A stretch of 64,000 bases of DNA. Source: Algibacter luteus. Lineage in GTDB: Bacteria; Bacteroidota; Bacteroidia; Flavobacteriales; Flavobacteriaceae. Location of the stretch: assembly GCF_900141715.1 (NCBI RefSeq), contig NZ_FQYK01000004.1, positions 62,001 to 126,000 of the forward strand. The letters run 5' to 3'. A model generated the notes under the pieces. The model did no database searches. It worked only from the letters and a program-made list of their open reading frames with translations, and was not told the origin of the DNA. This document shows, in pieces, positions 26,845 to 35,589 of the stretch. The first letter of the stretch is position 1. The number at the start of each line of letters is the position of its first letter. Position numbers and translations under genes: made by a program.

Positions 26845-29577
26845 ATGATAAAAAGAATAGTATTCATTACACTCTTTCTAGTTGCGAATTGTGCTTTTGC
26901 ACAACTTAAAATGCAAGGTGTAGTAAAAGATAGTTTAGGCGCTTCACTTGAATTGGCCAATGTCATTGCCATTAATCAAGAAACCAAAACCCTTCAATCT
27001 TACGGTATAACCGATCAAAACGGGCGTTTTCAAATAAGTTTAACCAAAAATTCCAATTATAGCATTCAAGTAAGTTATGTTGGTATGAAAACGGTAACAG
27101 AACATATTTCTACACAAGAAGAAGATCTCACAAAAGATTTTGTATTACAAACAGACAATGTTTTAGATGCTGTTGAATTAACTTATGAAATGCCAGTAAC
27201 CATAAAAGGCGATACTTTGGTTTACAACGCAGATTCGTTTAAAAACGGATCGGAAAGAAAACTTGAGGATGTTTTAGAAAAGCTTCCTGGAGTTGAAATA
27301 AATGATTCTGGACAAATTGAAGTTGAAGGCAACGTAGTAACTAAACTAATGGTAAACGGCAAAGATTTCTTTGATGGCGATACCAAATTGGCCACTAAAA
27401 ATATCCCTTCAAATGCCGTTGATAAAGTTCAAGTACTCCGAAATTACTCTGAAGTAAGCCAATTAAGTGGCGTGACTAATAACCAAGACAATTATGCCAT
27501 TAACATAAAATTAAAAGAAGGGAAAGAAAACTTTTGGTTTGGAAACATTACAGCAAGTGCTGGAGCTTCTCCTGATGATGAGTTGTATTTAGTACAGCCA
27601 AAATTGTTTTACTATAGCCCAAAGTTTAGTATTAATTTTTTAGGTGATTTAAATAATACCGGAGAATTAGCACTTACAAGGCGAGATATTAGAAGTTTTG
27701 GAGGTGGATTTCGAGCACCAAGCAGAAGCAGCGGAACCAGTATAGATTTAGGAGATAATAGTTTGAATTTTTTAACCTCGCAAGCAAATGCTCTTGAGAT
27801 TAAAAATAAAATGGCGGCTACTAACTTTAGTTATTCTCCTAATAAAGCTTTAGATATTAGTGGGTTTGCGATATTAAATAGCAACCGTACTTTATCGAAA
27901 GAAGTGAATTTTGTTCAATACACCGATTCCGATTTGGGTATACCTGATGAAACTACAGAGCAAACCAGTAATGAAAGTTCAGATCAGGGTCTTTTGAAAT
28001 TAAGTGCGGCTTACAAGCCAAACGTTAATAATCAACTGGATTATGATGTTTTAGGACGTTTTTCAAAAGATGTTCAAGATCAAAATTTATTATCTTCTGT
28101 TGTAGGAAACACGAGCCAGTTGGATGAAGTAACACCTTTTAGTATCAATCAAAATATAAATTATTATTACACGCTGAACGAATCAAATATTTTTGCTTTT
28201 GAAGCTCAACATTTAATTAAAAATGAAGATCCTTTTTATAATGCAGTATTAGTAAACGACCCAGAGAATAACGATGATGCAGATGACGATGCCTTTGATA
28301 CTACTGCCGAAGCTATGGGATTTAATACCTCTTTCGATAATTACGATTTAGGCCAAGACCGACTTGTAAAATCAAATCAGTTAGATGCTAAACTAGATTA
28401 TTATTACATTTTGAATTCTAAAAGCAATATCAATTTTACACTAGGAACCATATTAAGTAAACAAGAATTTAATTCGAACATTTTTCAGTTTTTAGATGAT
28501 GGTACCGAGTTTGAACCTACACCAACTTTTAATGATGGTTTAGCAAAAAATGATACCGATTATAACTTTACCGATGTGTATTTAGGAACTCATTACACCT
28601 TAAAATCGGGGAAATTTACCTTTATTCCTGGTTTTTCGATACATAGTTATGGTAATAAAAATTCACAGTTTGGTGAGACTTATAAAGATAATTTCGTGAA
28701 ATTTTTACCAGATTTTGAAACTATAATTCAATTTAAGAAAAGCGAAAGTTTAAACTTGCGTTACAGTATGCAGAACAATTTTACCGACATCACCAAGTTA
28801 GCTGAAGGTTTGGTTTTCAACAATTATAGCAGTATTCAGTTTGGTGAGCCAGAATTACAAAACGCGTTATCTCACAAAGTTAATTTAGTTTACAGAAGCT
28901 TTAATTTGTTTAATTATACCAATGTTTTTGCGCGTTTATCTTACAATAAGAATATAGACCAAATACGTGGGTTAACAAATTTTGAAAATGTTATAAGAAC
29001 TAGTACCTTTTTTAATTCGAATTTTGCAGATGAAAGCGTTTCAGCAAGTGGGCGTATTCAACGAACTTTTGGAAAATTAAGAGCTGGACTTACAACGGGT
29101 TTCAATTATAGCAAAATCAATCAATTTATTCAAGATAGACAATCCGTAAACGAAAATTTTACTCAAACCTACACACCAGAATTACGAACTAATTTTACTG
29201 AAGCTCCTAACATTAGGTTACGTTACAGATACAGTGTTTCTGATAATAATCAAGGCACAAGTTCAACAAAATTTGTTACTAATGCACCATCCATTGATTT
29301 TGATGCTTATATCTGGAAAAGCTTAACATTTAAAACCGATTATACATATACCAATCAAGATAGCGGAACACAACCTGCACAATCGTTTCAAACTTGGGAT
29401 GCATCTTTGGCGTATCGCAAAAATGAAGACTCCAAATGGGAATACGAAATTAAAGCTACCAATTTGCTGAATATAGATTCAAGAGTAACCAATAGCGCCA
29501 CAAACTTATCAGTTTTAAATTCAGAGACATTTATACAGCCGCGGTTTGTTACTTTTAGAGTACGTTATGAGTTATAA
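26845..29577 (+). CDS. Outer-membrane beta-barrel protein with CarboxypepD_reg-like domain
   Basis: The 910-aa protein has a signal peptide (MIKRIVFITLFLVANCAFA), a CarboxypepD_reg-like domain (about 20-105, GVVKDSLGASLELANV), a plug-like segment (about 120-215, LEDVLEKLPGVEIN and VMVNGKDFF-type pattern) and a long beta-barrel of the OMP_b-brl_3 type. It lacks the late-barrel hallmarks that would make it a clear TonB siderophore receptor. It belongs to the outer membrane; the transported substrate, if any, is unknown. It is paired with the GLPGLI gene upstream. The last residues (RFVTFRVRYEL) end in an aromatic/hydrophobic beta-signal typical of BAM substrates. Confidence 0.88.
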   Translation: MIKRIVFITLFLVANCAFAQLKMQGVVKDSLGASLELANVIAINQETKTLQSYGITDQNGRFQISLTKNSNYSIQVSYVGMKTVTEHISTQEEDLTKDFVLQTDNVLDAVELTYEMPVTIKGDTLVYNADSFKNGSERKLEDVLEKLPGVEINDSGQIEVEGNVVTKLMVNGKDFFDGDTKLATKNIPSNAVDKVQVLRNYSEVSQLSGVTNNQDNYAINIKLKEGKENFWFGNITASAGASPDDELYLVQPKLFYYSPKFSINFLGDLNNTGELALTRRDIRSFGGGFRAPSRSSGTSIDLGDNSLNFLTSQANALEIKNKMAATNFSYSPNKALDISGFAILNSNRTLSKEVNFVQYTDSDLGIPDETTEQTSNESSDQGLLKLSAAYKPNVNNQLDYDVLGRFSKDVQDQNLLSSVVGNTSQLDEVTPFSINQNINYYYTLNESNIFAFEAQHLIKNEDPFYNAVLVNDPENNDDADDDAFDTTAEAMGFNTSFDNYDLGQDRLVKSNQLDAKLDYYYILNSKSNINFTLGTILSKQEFNSNIFQFLDDGTEFEPTPTFNDGLAKNDTDYNFTDVYLGTHYTLKSGKFTFIPGFSIHSYGNKNSQFGETYKDNFVKFLPDFETIIQFKKSESLNLRYSMQNNFTDITKLAEGLVFNNYSSIQFGEPELQNALSHKVNLVYRSFNLFNYTNVFARLSYNKNIDQIRGLTNFENVIRTSTFFNSNFADESVSASGRIQRTFGKLRAGLTTGFNYSKINQFIQDRQSVNENFTQTYTPELRTNFTEAPNIRLRYRYSVSDNNQGTSSTKFVTNAPSIDFDAYIWKSLTFKTDYTYTNQDSGTQPAQSFQTWDASLAYRKNEDSKWEYEIKATNLLNIDSRVTNSATNLSVLNSETFIQPRFVTFRVRYEL

Positions 29578-29650
29578 GCGGTTGACTTACTTTATTTGAA
29601 ATATGATTTGATGGAAAGCGATTAATTAAATTAAAATTATAAAATTCTTT

Positions 29651-29680
29651 TTGCAGAATTAATAAACAATAATATATTTG
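29651..29680 (+). promoter_or_regulatory. Promoter of tRNA-Tyr
   Basis: TTG (29651-29653) and TATATTTG (29673-29680) are separated by 19 bases, a full Bacteroidetes promoter consensus. The mature tRNA starts 12 bases after it. Confidence 0.75.
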
Positions 29681-29691
29681 CGAACGATTTT

Positions 29692-29773
<82 letters not shown>

Positions 29774-29784
29774 CGGATAAATAG

Positions 29785-29814
29785 AAAAGCAAGCATAATA
29801 TACTGCTTGCTTTT
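29785..29814 (+). terminator. Terminator after tRNA-Tyr
   Basis: An 11-bp stem (29785-29795 with 29804-29814) ends in a T-run. Confidence 0.88.
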
Positions 29815-29861
29815 TTATTTTGTAGGTTTTTCCATTTCTTACTCTCCAAACATAACTTAAT

Positions 29862-29885
29862 AAGTCTGCATGACAATGCAGACTT
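29862..29885. terminator. Bidirectional terminator between tRNA-Tyr and the TolB-like gene
   Basis: A perfect 10-bp stem (AAGTCTGCAT 29862-29871 with ATGCAGACTT 29876-29885) with a GACA loop lies 44 bases past the minus-strand TolB-like gene. T-rich sequence follows on the + strand. Confidence 0.8.
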
Positions 29886-29928
29886 TTTTATGTAAAACGG
29901 AAATAGGAATTTAATTTAAAAAAGCGAA

Positions 29929-30843
29929 CTAATTACTCCATGCAGGTCCTTCGTTTCTCCCAGTAGTGTTTGTTAATTGGATGCGTTGTTTCGTATTAAT
30001 ATTTATTTTCCAGATATTATAATTGCCTTTTGAGCCAGCCGTATAAACTAGCCAATCACCATTTGGCGACCAATCAGGTGAATAACACTCTATAGCATCA
30101 TTTGTGAGATTAATTAAATTAGTTCCATTAGAATCCATAATAAATAGATCCCACTGATTGTTTGTACTTCCGTAAAAAGCTATGCTTTTTCCATCTGGTG
30201 AGAATTTTGCTCCTGAATCATAACCATCTTTAAATGTTAGTCTTTTCACATCGCTACCATCAGCATTCATGATATGTATTTCTCCATTGGCGGCATGAGA
30301 CGTATCAGAAGGATCTCTAAGCTGTCGTGTAAAAATAATTTTCTGTCCATCTGGCGACCAATCTGGACTTTCTTCATATGATTTATTTTGTGTGAGCGCT
30401 TTTACGTTAGAACCATCTTTATTCATTACGTAAATATTTTTGCTTAAAGAATCTCGTTCAGACATGAATAATATAAACTCGCCATTAGGCGAGGGGACAG
30501 GCAACACGTCATGCGAAGGATGATTTGTTAACCGAATAACAGCTTTCCCATGAGAATCCGTACTATAAATTTCGGCATTTCCATCTCTTTTAGAATAAAA
30601 AAAAAGTTTTGAATTATCGAAAGCCCAGGCTGGACTAAAATCTAGCGCGTTATTGTTTGTAATGTTTTGAAGATTTTCTCCATTAACATCCATTAGATAG
30701 ATTTCAGAGTTTCCATCTCTATTAGTAACAAATGCGATTTTCTCTTCAGTACTATTTTTTGTGACTTTACTATCTGTAGTTTTAGAATCTTTACAGGAAT
30801 TAATTAAAGCTAGGAGGAAACATATGATGAGAAGTCTATCCAT
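29929..30843 (-). CDS. TolB-like PD40 beta-propeller lipoprotein
   Basis: The 304-aa protein has a lipoprotein signal (LALINSCKDSK) and about six PD40/WD40-like repeats, each with a WSPDG or FSPDG-type loop (SPAWAFDNSK, SPDWSPDGQK, AKFSPDGKS, SPDWSPNGD) and alternating IYLMDVNG or IHIMNADG strands. This is the TolB C-terminal type propeller. The N-terminal TolB domain is missing, so it is not a canonical TolB of the Tol-Pal system. It is likely a periplasm-facing lipoprotein mediating protein interactions. It is monocistronic. Confidence 0.87.
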   Translation of the reverse strand: MDRLLIICFLLALINSCKDSKTTDSKVTKNSTEEKIAFVTNRDGNSEIYLMDVNGENLQNITNNNALDFSPAWAFDNSKLFFYSKRDGNAEIYSTDSHGKAVIRLTNHPSHDVLPVPSPNGEFILFMSERDSLSKNIYVMNKDGSNVKALTQNKSYEESPDWSPDGQKIIFTRQLRDPSDTSHAANGEIHIMNADGSDVKRLTFKDGYDSGAKFSPDGKSIAFYGSTNNQWDLFIMDSNGTNLINLTNDAIECYSPDWSPNGDWLVYTAGSKGNYNIWKININTKQRIQLTNTTGRNEGPAWSN

Positions 30844-30917
30844 TTTATAAAAATTATAAAAAAATGTATGATGTCAAGTACTAACTAAGATAGTCAAATT
30901 TTTTTAGAAAGTCAATT

Positions 30918-31355
30918 TTAAATCGTCTTCCAAAAAAACGATAAGTCTTCGTCTTTTATAAAACCTTCACGTTGGTATAAGTGTTGCGCAGGATTGGATT
31001 TTTCGGTTTGAATCATGAGGCCTTTACATCCTTTTTCTCGACACAATTCTTTCGCTTTATGTATCAATAAAGTGCCAATTTTCTGGTTTCTATATTGGGT
31101 GTCAATATATAAATCATTAAGTAAATACATTGCTTGCATACTTACTGAAGAGAACAAGGAATATAATTGTGTAAACCCAACAGCTACATTATTTATATAA
31201 GCAATATAAATTACTGAATCTTGTTTTGTAAGACGCTCTTTTATATAGTTTTCAGCTGCTATTAAATTTGAAGGTTGCCTGTAAAACACACGATAGGCAT
31301 CAAATAATGGCACTATATCTTTTAAATGTTTTGTTGTAGCTTGAATAATAGTCAT
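30918..31355 (-). CDS. GNAT-family N-acetyltransferase
   Basis: The protein has 145 aa from the ATG at 31355. An upstream frame extension to 31406 reads through a terminator hairpin and gives an unlikely start. The GNAT acetyl-CoA-binding motif A appears as LYIDTQYRNQKIGTLLI, and the C-terminal HLYQREGF is typical. It acetylates an unknown amine substrate. The start codon follows directly after a hairpin and T-tract (31360-31388, minus-strand reading), so its transcription depends on read-through or on a promoter embedded before the hairpin. Confidence 0.88.
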   Translation of the reverse strand: MTIIQATTKHLKDIVPLFDAYRVFYRQPSNLIAAENYIKERLTKQDSVIYIAYINNVAVGFTQLYSLFSSVSMQAMYLLNDLYIDTQYRNQKIGTLLIHKAKELCREKGCKGLMIQTEKSNPAQHLYQREGFIKDEDLSFFWKTI

Positions 31356-31388
31356 AAAAAAAATCTGTAACGTGAAATTACAGATTTT
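31356..31388 (-). terminator. Terminator-like hairpin touching the GNAT start codon
   Basis: An 11-bp stem (31360-31370 with 31378-31388) with a 7-base loop is followed on the minus strand by a T-run that leads straight into the ATG at 31355. It terminates the upstream coiled-coil gene. Confidence 0.78.
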
Positions 31389-31417
31389 AAATTTATGCAA
31401 AGACAAAAAAAGCCTTT

Positions 31418-32041
31418 TTATCCCTTTTTTTGTTTGTTAATTTCATCTTGTAATTGGCGTCTTACCTTTTGTTCACGCTCTAAAGCCGTACGTCTGTGTT
31501 CATCAAATTCTTCTTCTATTTCAGCTAAACTTTTATTGGCGGCTCTGGTAATGGCATTACTATTTTTAAATTTATAAATAAATAAAATTAAAAGCGCTAA
31601 TAAACCAGCTATAATGGTCCACATAAGTACGTTGTAATTAACTTTACTCATTTGCATTCCAAACAATGCCATATTGTTTTTCTCAGCATCAGTTTTATCT
31701 AAATCGGCTTTCGTGTTTGAAAGATTAGCTTTTAATTCTTCAATTTCTTTTGCTTGATTTTCTACGACTGCTTTTGTTTCAGCTAAATTTTCATGAACCG
31801 TTTTTAATGAATCTAATGTGTGAGCTCTTAAAGCCAGTAACATACTAAGTCTTACTGCTTCATAAGGTTGACCATTAGTTCCTTTAAAATTTCCAGACTT
31901 TTTTAAGACATATTCGAATTGATTATCGATTGTACCTTTGTACAATGATAAGGCTTCGTCGTCTTGTACTGCTTGTGAAAAAGAGTTTAGTGTAATTAAG
32001 CAGGTAAATACTATAAAAAGTAAAGATTTGATAGAATTCAT
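31418..32041 (-). CDS. Exported coiled-coil protein with one membrane segment
   Basis: The 207-aa protein has a signal peptide (ending NSFSQ), a short N-terminal domain with SLYKGTIDNQFEYVLKKS, a coiled coil rich in Glu/Lys/Ala at about 85-125 (AETKAVVENQAKEIEELKANL), one membrane segment at about 138-160 (VLMWTIIAGLLALLILFIY), and a charged C-terminal helix on the cytoplasmic side. Homologues are common in Flavobacteriaceae and, as I recall, are sometimes labelled tRNA methyltransferase in databases, which this sequence does not support. The function is unknown. A terminator lies after it. Confidence 0.75.
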   Translation of the reverse strand: MNSIKSLLFIVFTCLITLNSFSQAVQDDEALSLYKGTIDNQFEYVLKKSGNFKGTNGQPYEAVRLSMLLALRAHTLDSLKTVHENLAETKAVVENQAKEIEELKANLSNTKADLDKTDAEKNNMALFGMQMSKVNYNVLMWTIIAGLLALLILFIYKFKNSNAITRAANKSLAEIEEEFDEHRRTALEREQKVRRQLQDEINKQKKG

Positions 32042-32118
32042 TTTAATAAATGTTTTGGTTGTATTTGGTTTGCGAATTTATAAAATATTGTTTAGTAATT
32101 ACTTATAAATCATTAAAA

Positions 32119-32138
32119 AGCCTCATTTTTATGAGGCT
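32119..32138 (-). terminator. Terminator after the GAPDH gene
   Basis: AGCCTCAT (32119-32126) pairs with ATGAGGCT (32131-32138) around a TTTT loop, and on the minus strand a T-run follows. It lies 33 bases past the GAPDH stop. Confidence 0.82.
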
Positions 32139-32171
32139 AATTTATATACGGTTTAAACTTCAATTTAGATT

Positions 32172-33620
32172 TTAATAATATGTATAACGTCTTACTTTGG
32201 CAATATATTTTGCTAAACGTATAACTTGATGGCTATAACCATATTCGTTATCGTACCAAATATATAGAATAATGTTTTTTCCGTCCTTTCTCACTATGGT
32301 TGCCTTACTATCATAAATTGAGGGTGCAGAACTGCCTACAATATCGCTAGAAACAAGCTCGTCGCTCAATTCGTATTTTATTTGTTCAACTAAATCACCT
32401 TCTAAGGCGTATTTCTTAAGTATTGTATTTACACCGTTTAATGACGTTTTGCTTTTTAGTTCTAAATTAAGAATGGCCAATGATCCATTAGGTACCGGAA
32501 CTCTAATCGCATTCGATGTTAGTTTACCTTCTAAACTAGGTAAGGCTTTAGCAACAGCGCTTCCAGCACCAGTTTCGGTAATAACCATATTTAAAGCTGC
32601 AGCTCTTCCACGACGGTATTTTTTGTGAAAATTATCCACTAAATTCTGGTCGTTAGTATAGGCATGAATGGTTTCTAAATGCCCGCTCTTTACACCAAAC
32701 GAATCTTCAATAGCTTTTAAAACAGGCGTAATCGCATTGGTTGTACATGATGCTGCAGAAAATATATCCACTTTATCGGGGTCGTTTTCTTTATGATTAA
32801 CTCCATAAACGATATTGGGAACTTCTTTTCCAGGAGCAGTGAGTAATACCTTGTTTACGCCCTTAGATTTTAAATGTTTACTCAACGTCGCCTTATCTCT
32901 AAAAGCACCAGTATTATCTATAACTAAGGCATTATTAATATTGTATTTGGTATAATCAATTTCCTCTGGGGTATCGGCAGAAATAACACGTACAGTAGTC
33001 CCATTAATAATTAACGCGCTATTTTTTACGTCAATATTTACTGTTCCAGGAAAATCACCATGTACCGAATCGTTTCGGAGTAAAGACGCTCTTTTTTCAA
33101 GTATTTGAGCATCAATTGCGCCTCTAGTGACAATGGCTCTTAATCGTAATTGGCTACCTTTTCCGGTTCTTACCATAAGTTCTCGGGCAACGAGTCTACC
33201 AATTCTACCAAAACCATAAAGTATCACATCTTTTGGCTCAAAATCATTACTCTTACTGGCATCTTTTAATTTTGAAGCCACAAACGCTTTGGCATTCGCG
33301 TGTTTATTGTCTTCCACGTGATATTCGTAAGTTAGTTTACCAATATCTAATTTTGCGGGTGGAACATTTAGACTTTTTATAGCCTGAGCAATTTCAACGG
33401 AATCAAAAATAGAGATGGGTTTTTGAACAAATTTGCCTGCATATTCATGTAAGTTTAAAATCTGACTTACATTTCTATCAATTAGCTGATTTCTGAATAA
33501 AACCAGTTCAATAGATTTGTCGTACCACAAATCACTTACAGTTTTTATAAATTCTACGGTGGCCTTTCTTCGGTCAGCTTGAAAAGCCAATTCTTTTTCA
33601 TAAGTTTTGTTAGAACTCAT
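32172..33620 (-). CDS. gap: Glyceraldehyde-3-phosphate dehydrogenase, long Bacteroidetes form
   Basis: The 482-aa enzyme is about 145 residues longer than the standard 335-aa GAPDH, with the extra part at the N-terminus (about 1-125). The core has the NAD-binding motif YGFGRIGRL and the catalytic Cys292 in ASCTTN, followed by HAYTNDQ. Standard enzymes have a second Cys in CTTNC; here it is Ala. It oxidises glyceraldehyde 3-phosphate with NAD(P) to 1,3-bisphosphoglycerate in glycolysis or the reverse. Bacteroidetes usually carry a second, short GAPDH elsewhere, so this may serve a particular direction or cofactor. A -7 element is present upstream. Confidence 0.93.
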   Translation of the reverse strand: MSSNKTYEKELAFQADRRKATVEFIKTVSDLWYDKSIELVLFRNQLIDRNVSQILNLHEYAGKFVQKPISIFDSVEIAQAIKSLNVPPAKLDIGKLTYEYHVEDNKHANAKAFVASKLKDASKSNDFEPKDVILYGFGRIGRLVARELMVRTGKGSQLRLRAIVTRGAIDAQILEKRASLLRNDSVHGDFPGTVNIDVKNSALIINGTTVRVISADTPEEIDYTKYNINNALVIDNTGAFRDKATLSKHLKSKGVNKVLLTAPGKEVPNIVYGVNHKENDPDKVDIFSAASCTTNAITPVLKAIEDSFGVKSGHLETIHAYTNDQNLVDNFHKKYRRGRAAALNMVITETGAGSAVAKALPSLEGKLTSNAIRVPVPNGSLAILNLELKSKTSLNGVNTILKKYALEGDLVEQIKYELSDELVSSDIVGSSAPSIYDSKATIVRKDGKNIILYIWYDNEYGYSHQVIRLAKYIAKVRRYTYY

Positions 33621-33656
33621 TGCTTAAATAGTTTAGTTTGTATTGATAAATTTTGA

Positions 33657-33664
33657 CAAAAATA
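33657..33664 (-). promoter_or_regulatory. Bacteroidetes -7 element for the GAPDH gene
   Basis: CAAAAATA on the + strand reads TATTTTTG on the minus strand, an exact TAnnTTTG. The start codon at 33620 follows after about 36 bases. No TTG is seen at the expected spacing. Confidence 0.55.
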
Positions 33665-33770
33665 CCATAATTCAAACGTTTTCGTAAGCTATTTTAAAAA
33701 AAATATAAGAATTAAACAGCATAGAGTTTCGATAACATAATAGGCAACATAAATTAAAATAAATAAAAAA

Positions 33771-33811
33771 AACAGCCCTTCAAATTTCGTTGAATCTGAA
33801 GGGTTGTTTTT
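33771..33811 (-). terminator. Terminator after the HtrA/Deg protease gene
   Basis: An 11-bp stem pairs ACAGCCCTTC (33772-33781) with GAAGGGTTGT (33798-33807), extended by A-T pairs and including one G-U, around a 16-base loop. It lies 16 bases past the stop codon of the minus-strand protease gene. Confidence 0.72.
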
Positions 33812-33826
33812 AAGAAAAATGGGTCA

Positions 33827-35230
33827 CTATTTAAAATTATATCGTTCTTTTTCTCCGTTAGTATTTATAAGTTCTATTCTTAAAGAGCCAGAATCAGTTT
33901 GCATTTTTAATGCATTTTGAACATCATCAACTGATGTGACTTTAATATCATTCACTGAAGTGATAATACAGCCTTCCTCAATACCATTTCTTTTCCAATA
34001 ATCGGCATATTGAGAATTTAAATCGGTAATTTTTACACCGTAAGGCGTTTTAAATTTCTTTAAATCTGCTGCTTTAGCATTTTTTACATGACCAACCAAA
34101 GGAATTGTAGTGGTTTCGTTTTTTGCTAAAATAACTGGTATAGTTTTGGTTTTACCGTCTCTTAAAACTCTTAAATTCACCACATCATTAGGACGTTTGG
34201 TATTTAAATGCCCTGTTAAATCAGAAAATTTAGAGATTTTAATATTATCAATTTCTTTTATAATATCACCTTTTTTCACGCCTGCTTTTTCAGCACCAGA
34301 ATCTTCAATCACGCTGTCAATATATACGCCTTCGGTATCTGTAACGCCAATTTTTTCGGCCATTATGCTGTTTAATGCACCGCCTTGTATGCCTAAAATT
34401 CCATTTTGCACATTACCGTATTCCATAATATCCTCAACAACTTTTCTTGCAATATTGCTAGGAACCGCAAAAGAATAGCCAACATACGATCCTGTTTGCG
34501 AGGTAATAGCCGTATTAATACCAACCAATTCGCCATTTGTATTTACAAGCGCACCACCAGAATTACCTGGGTTAACCGCTGCATCCGTTTGTATAAAAGA
34601 TTGCCTACTCGTGCCCGATAAATCTCTTGCTTTAGCGCTAATAATTCCGGCTGTAACTGTAGAAGTTAAATTAAACGGATTTCCAACAGCCAAAACCCAT
34701 TCTCCAATTCTAGCCGTGTCAGAGTCTGCGAATGTTACAAATGGTAAATCTTCATCTGCATTAATTTTTAATAGTGCAATATCAGTTTTTGGGTCTGTTC
34801 CAATAAGTTCAGCAACAAAAGTTTTATTATTATTCATCGTTACCGAAATTTGCTGCGCATTATTAATCACATGATTATTGGTAATAATATACCCATCAGC
34901 ATTAATAATCACTCCAGAACCCGTACCAATTTGCGGACTTTGTGAGCGTCTTCCAAAAAATAAATCCTCAAAAGTCAGCTGTCCAGAACTCTGTGCTAAA
35001 TTTTTAACATGCACTACTGCATTAACTGTATTTTCTGCAGCCAAAGTAAAATCGGGAGCCGTTTCAGTATTTAAAACCGCATTCAAACTATTTGTTGGCA
35101 AAAACGCAGGCGTTGCAGCTTGTGTAGCTACCACGACAGGTTTATCTTCTTCAATAAAGAGTTTGTAGGCACCTAATGTAAAAATACCACCTAAAGCTGA
35201 AACCAATACTAATGTTAAAATCTTCTTCAT
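33827..35230 (-). CDS. HtrA/Deg-family serine protease with PDZ domains
   Basis: The 467-aa protein has an N-terminal export signal or anchor (residues about 4-23), a trypsin-like domain with the triad His120 (ITNNH), Asp150 (TDIALL) and Ser224 (GNSGG), and two PDZ-like domains (about 270-355 and 375-460). It acts in the periplasm in protein quality control as DegP/DegQ-like protease. Assignment to degP versus degQ or degS is not possible here. It is monocistronic. A 359-base gene-free stretch lies upstream toward dapF. Confidence 0.94.
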   Translation of the reverse strand: MKKILTLVLVSALGGIFTLGAYKLFIEEDKPVVVATQAATPAFLPTNSLNAVLNTETAPDFTLAAENTVNAVVHVKNLAQSSGQLTFEDLFFGRRSQSPQIGTGSGVIINADGYIITNNHVINNAQQISVTMNNNKTFVAELIGTDPKTDIALLKINADEDLPFVTFADSDTARIGEWVLAVGNPFNLTSTVTAGIISAKARDLSGTSRQSFIQTDAAVNPGNSGGALVNTNGELVGINTAITSQTGSYVGYSFAVPSNIARKVVEDIMEYGNVQNGILGIQGGALNSIMAEKIGVTDTEGVYIDSVIEDSGAEKAGVKKGDIIKEIDNIKISKFSDLTGHLNTKRPNDVVNLRVLRDGKTKTIPVILAKNETTTIPLVGHVKNAKAADLKKFKTPYGVKITDLNSQYADYWKRNGIEEGCIITSVNDIKVTSVDDVQNALKMQTDSGSLRIELINTNGEKERYNFK

Positions 35231-35335
35231 AATGTTCGTTTAAGTTTTATTTATTAACGATTAAAATTAAATAAATATTGAATTTCAAATTCAACTTTAA
35301 CTACGATTTAACAATCTTTAAAATCATTCCTTAAT

Positions 35336-35412
35336 CGGCGCCTGCCTGCCGTTAGGCAGGTTGTCACAAGGGTTGGGCTTGTAATTTATCCTGAGCAGAG
35401 TCAAAGGGCTAT
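35336..35412. repeat. GC-rich intergenic repeat-like element
   Basis: The element contains a 7-bp hairpin (CCTGCCT 35341-35347 with AGGCAGG 35354-35360), a second 5-bp hairpin (ACAAG 35365-35369 with CTTGT 35377-35381) and ATCCTGAGCAGAGTCAAAGG (35389-35408). The last motif resembles a short dispersed sequence seen between genes in many Bacteroidetes genomes, from memory. It has higher GC than its surroundings. Confidence 0.5.
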
Positions 35413-35572
35413 ATCTTTTTTAAAGCTTAGGTTCGGTATCTTCAACTAAAAAAAATTTGTTTTCGATAATCTCAAAAAAGGATACAGTCGCAATCCTTAA
35501 CGCGCTTCCAATTCGTATCTGTCAATAATCATCAAGTTTTTAATTTTCATCAAAAAATTTAATTCACTTCTT

Positions 35573-35580
35573 TATCTTTG
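35573..35580 (+). promoter_or_regulatory. Bacteroidetes -7 element for dapF
   Basis: TATCTTTG matches TAnnTTTG exactly; only 9 bases separate it from the ATG at 35590, so the transcript would be leaderless or nearly so. Confidence 0.6.
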
Positions 35581-35589
35581 CCTTACATT

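Larger units (their letters stand above)
35231..35589. other. Gene-free stretch between the Deg protease and dapF
   Basis: No reading frame is credible here. The htrA-side 100 bases are AT-rich and should hold the divergent promoters. A GC-rich repeat-like element lies at about 35336-35412. The dapF -7 element (35573-35580) lies near the right end. Confidence 0.7.

Noticed and set aside
26312-26972. Two minus-strand frames opposite the GLPGLI and barrel genes
   Set aside because: They lie opposite conserved coding sequence in both genes and span the gene boundary; no independent support.
29929-30843. Canonical TolB
   Set aside because: Only the propeller is present, with a lipoprotein signal, and no tol/pal genes are near; it is called TolB-like only.
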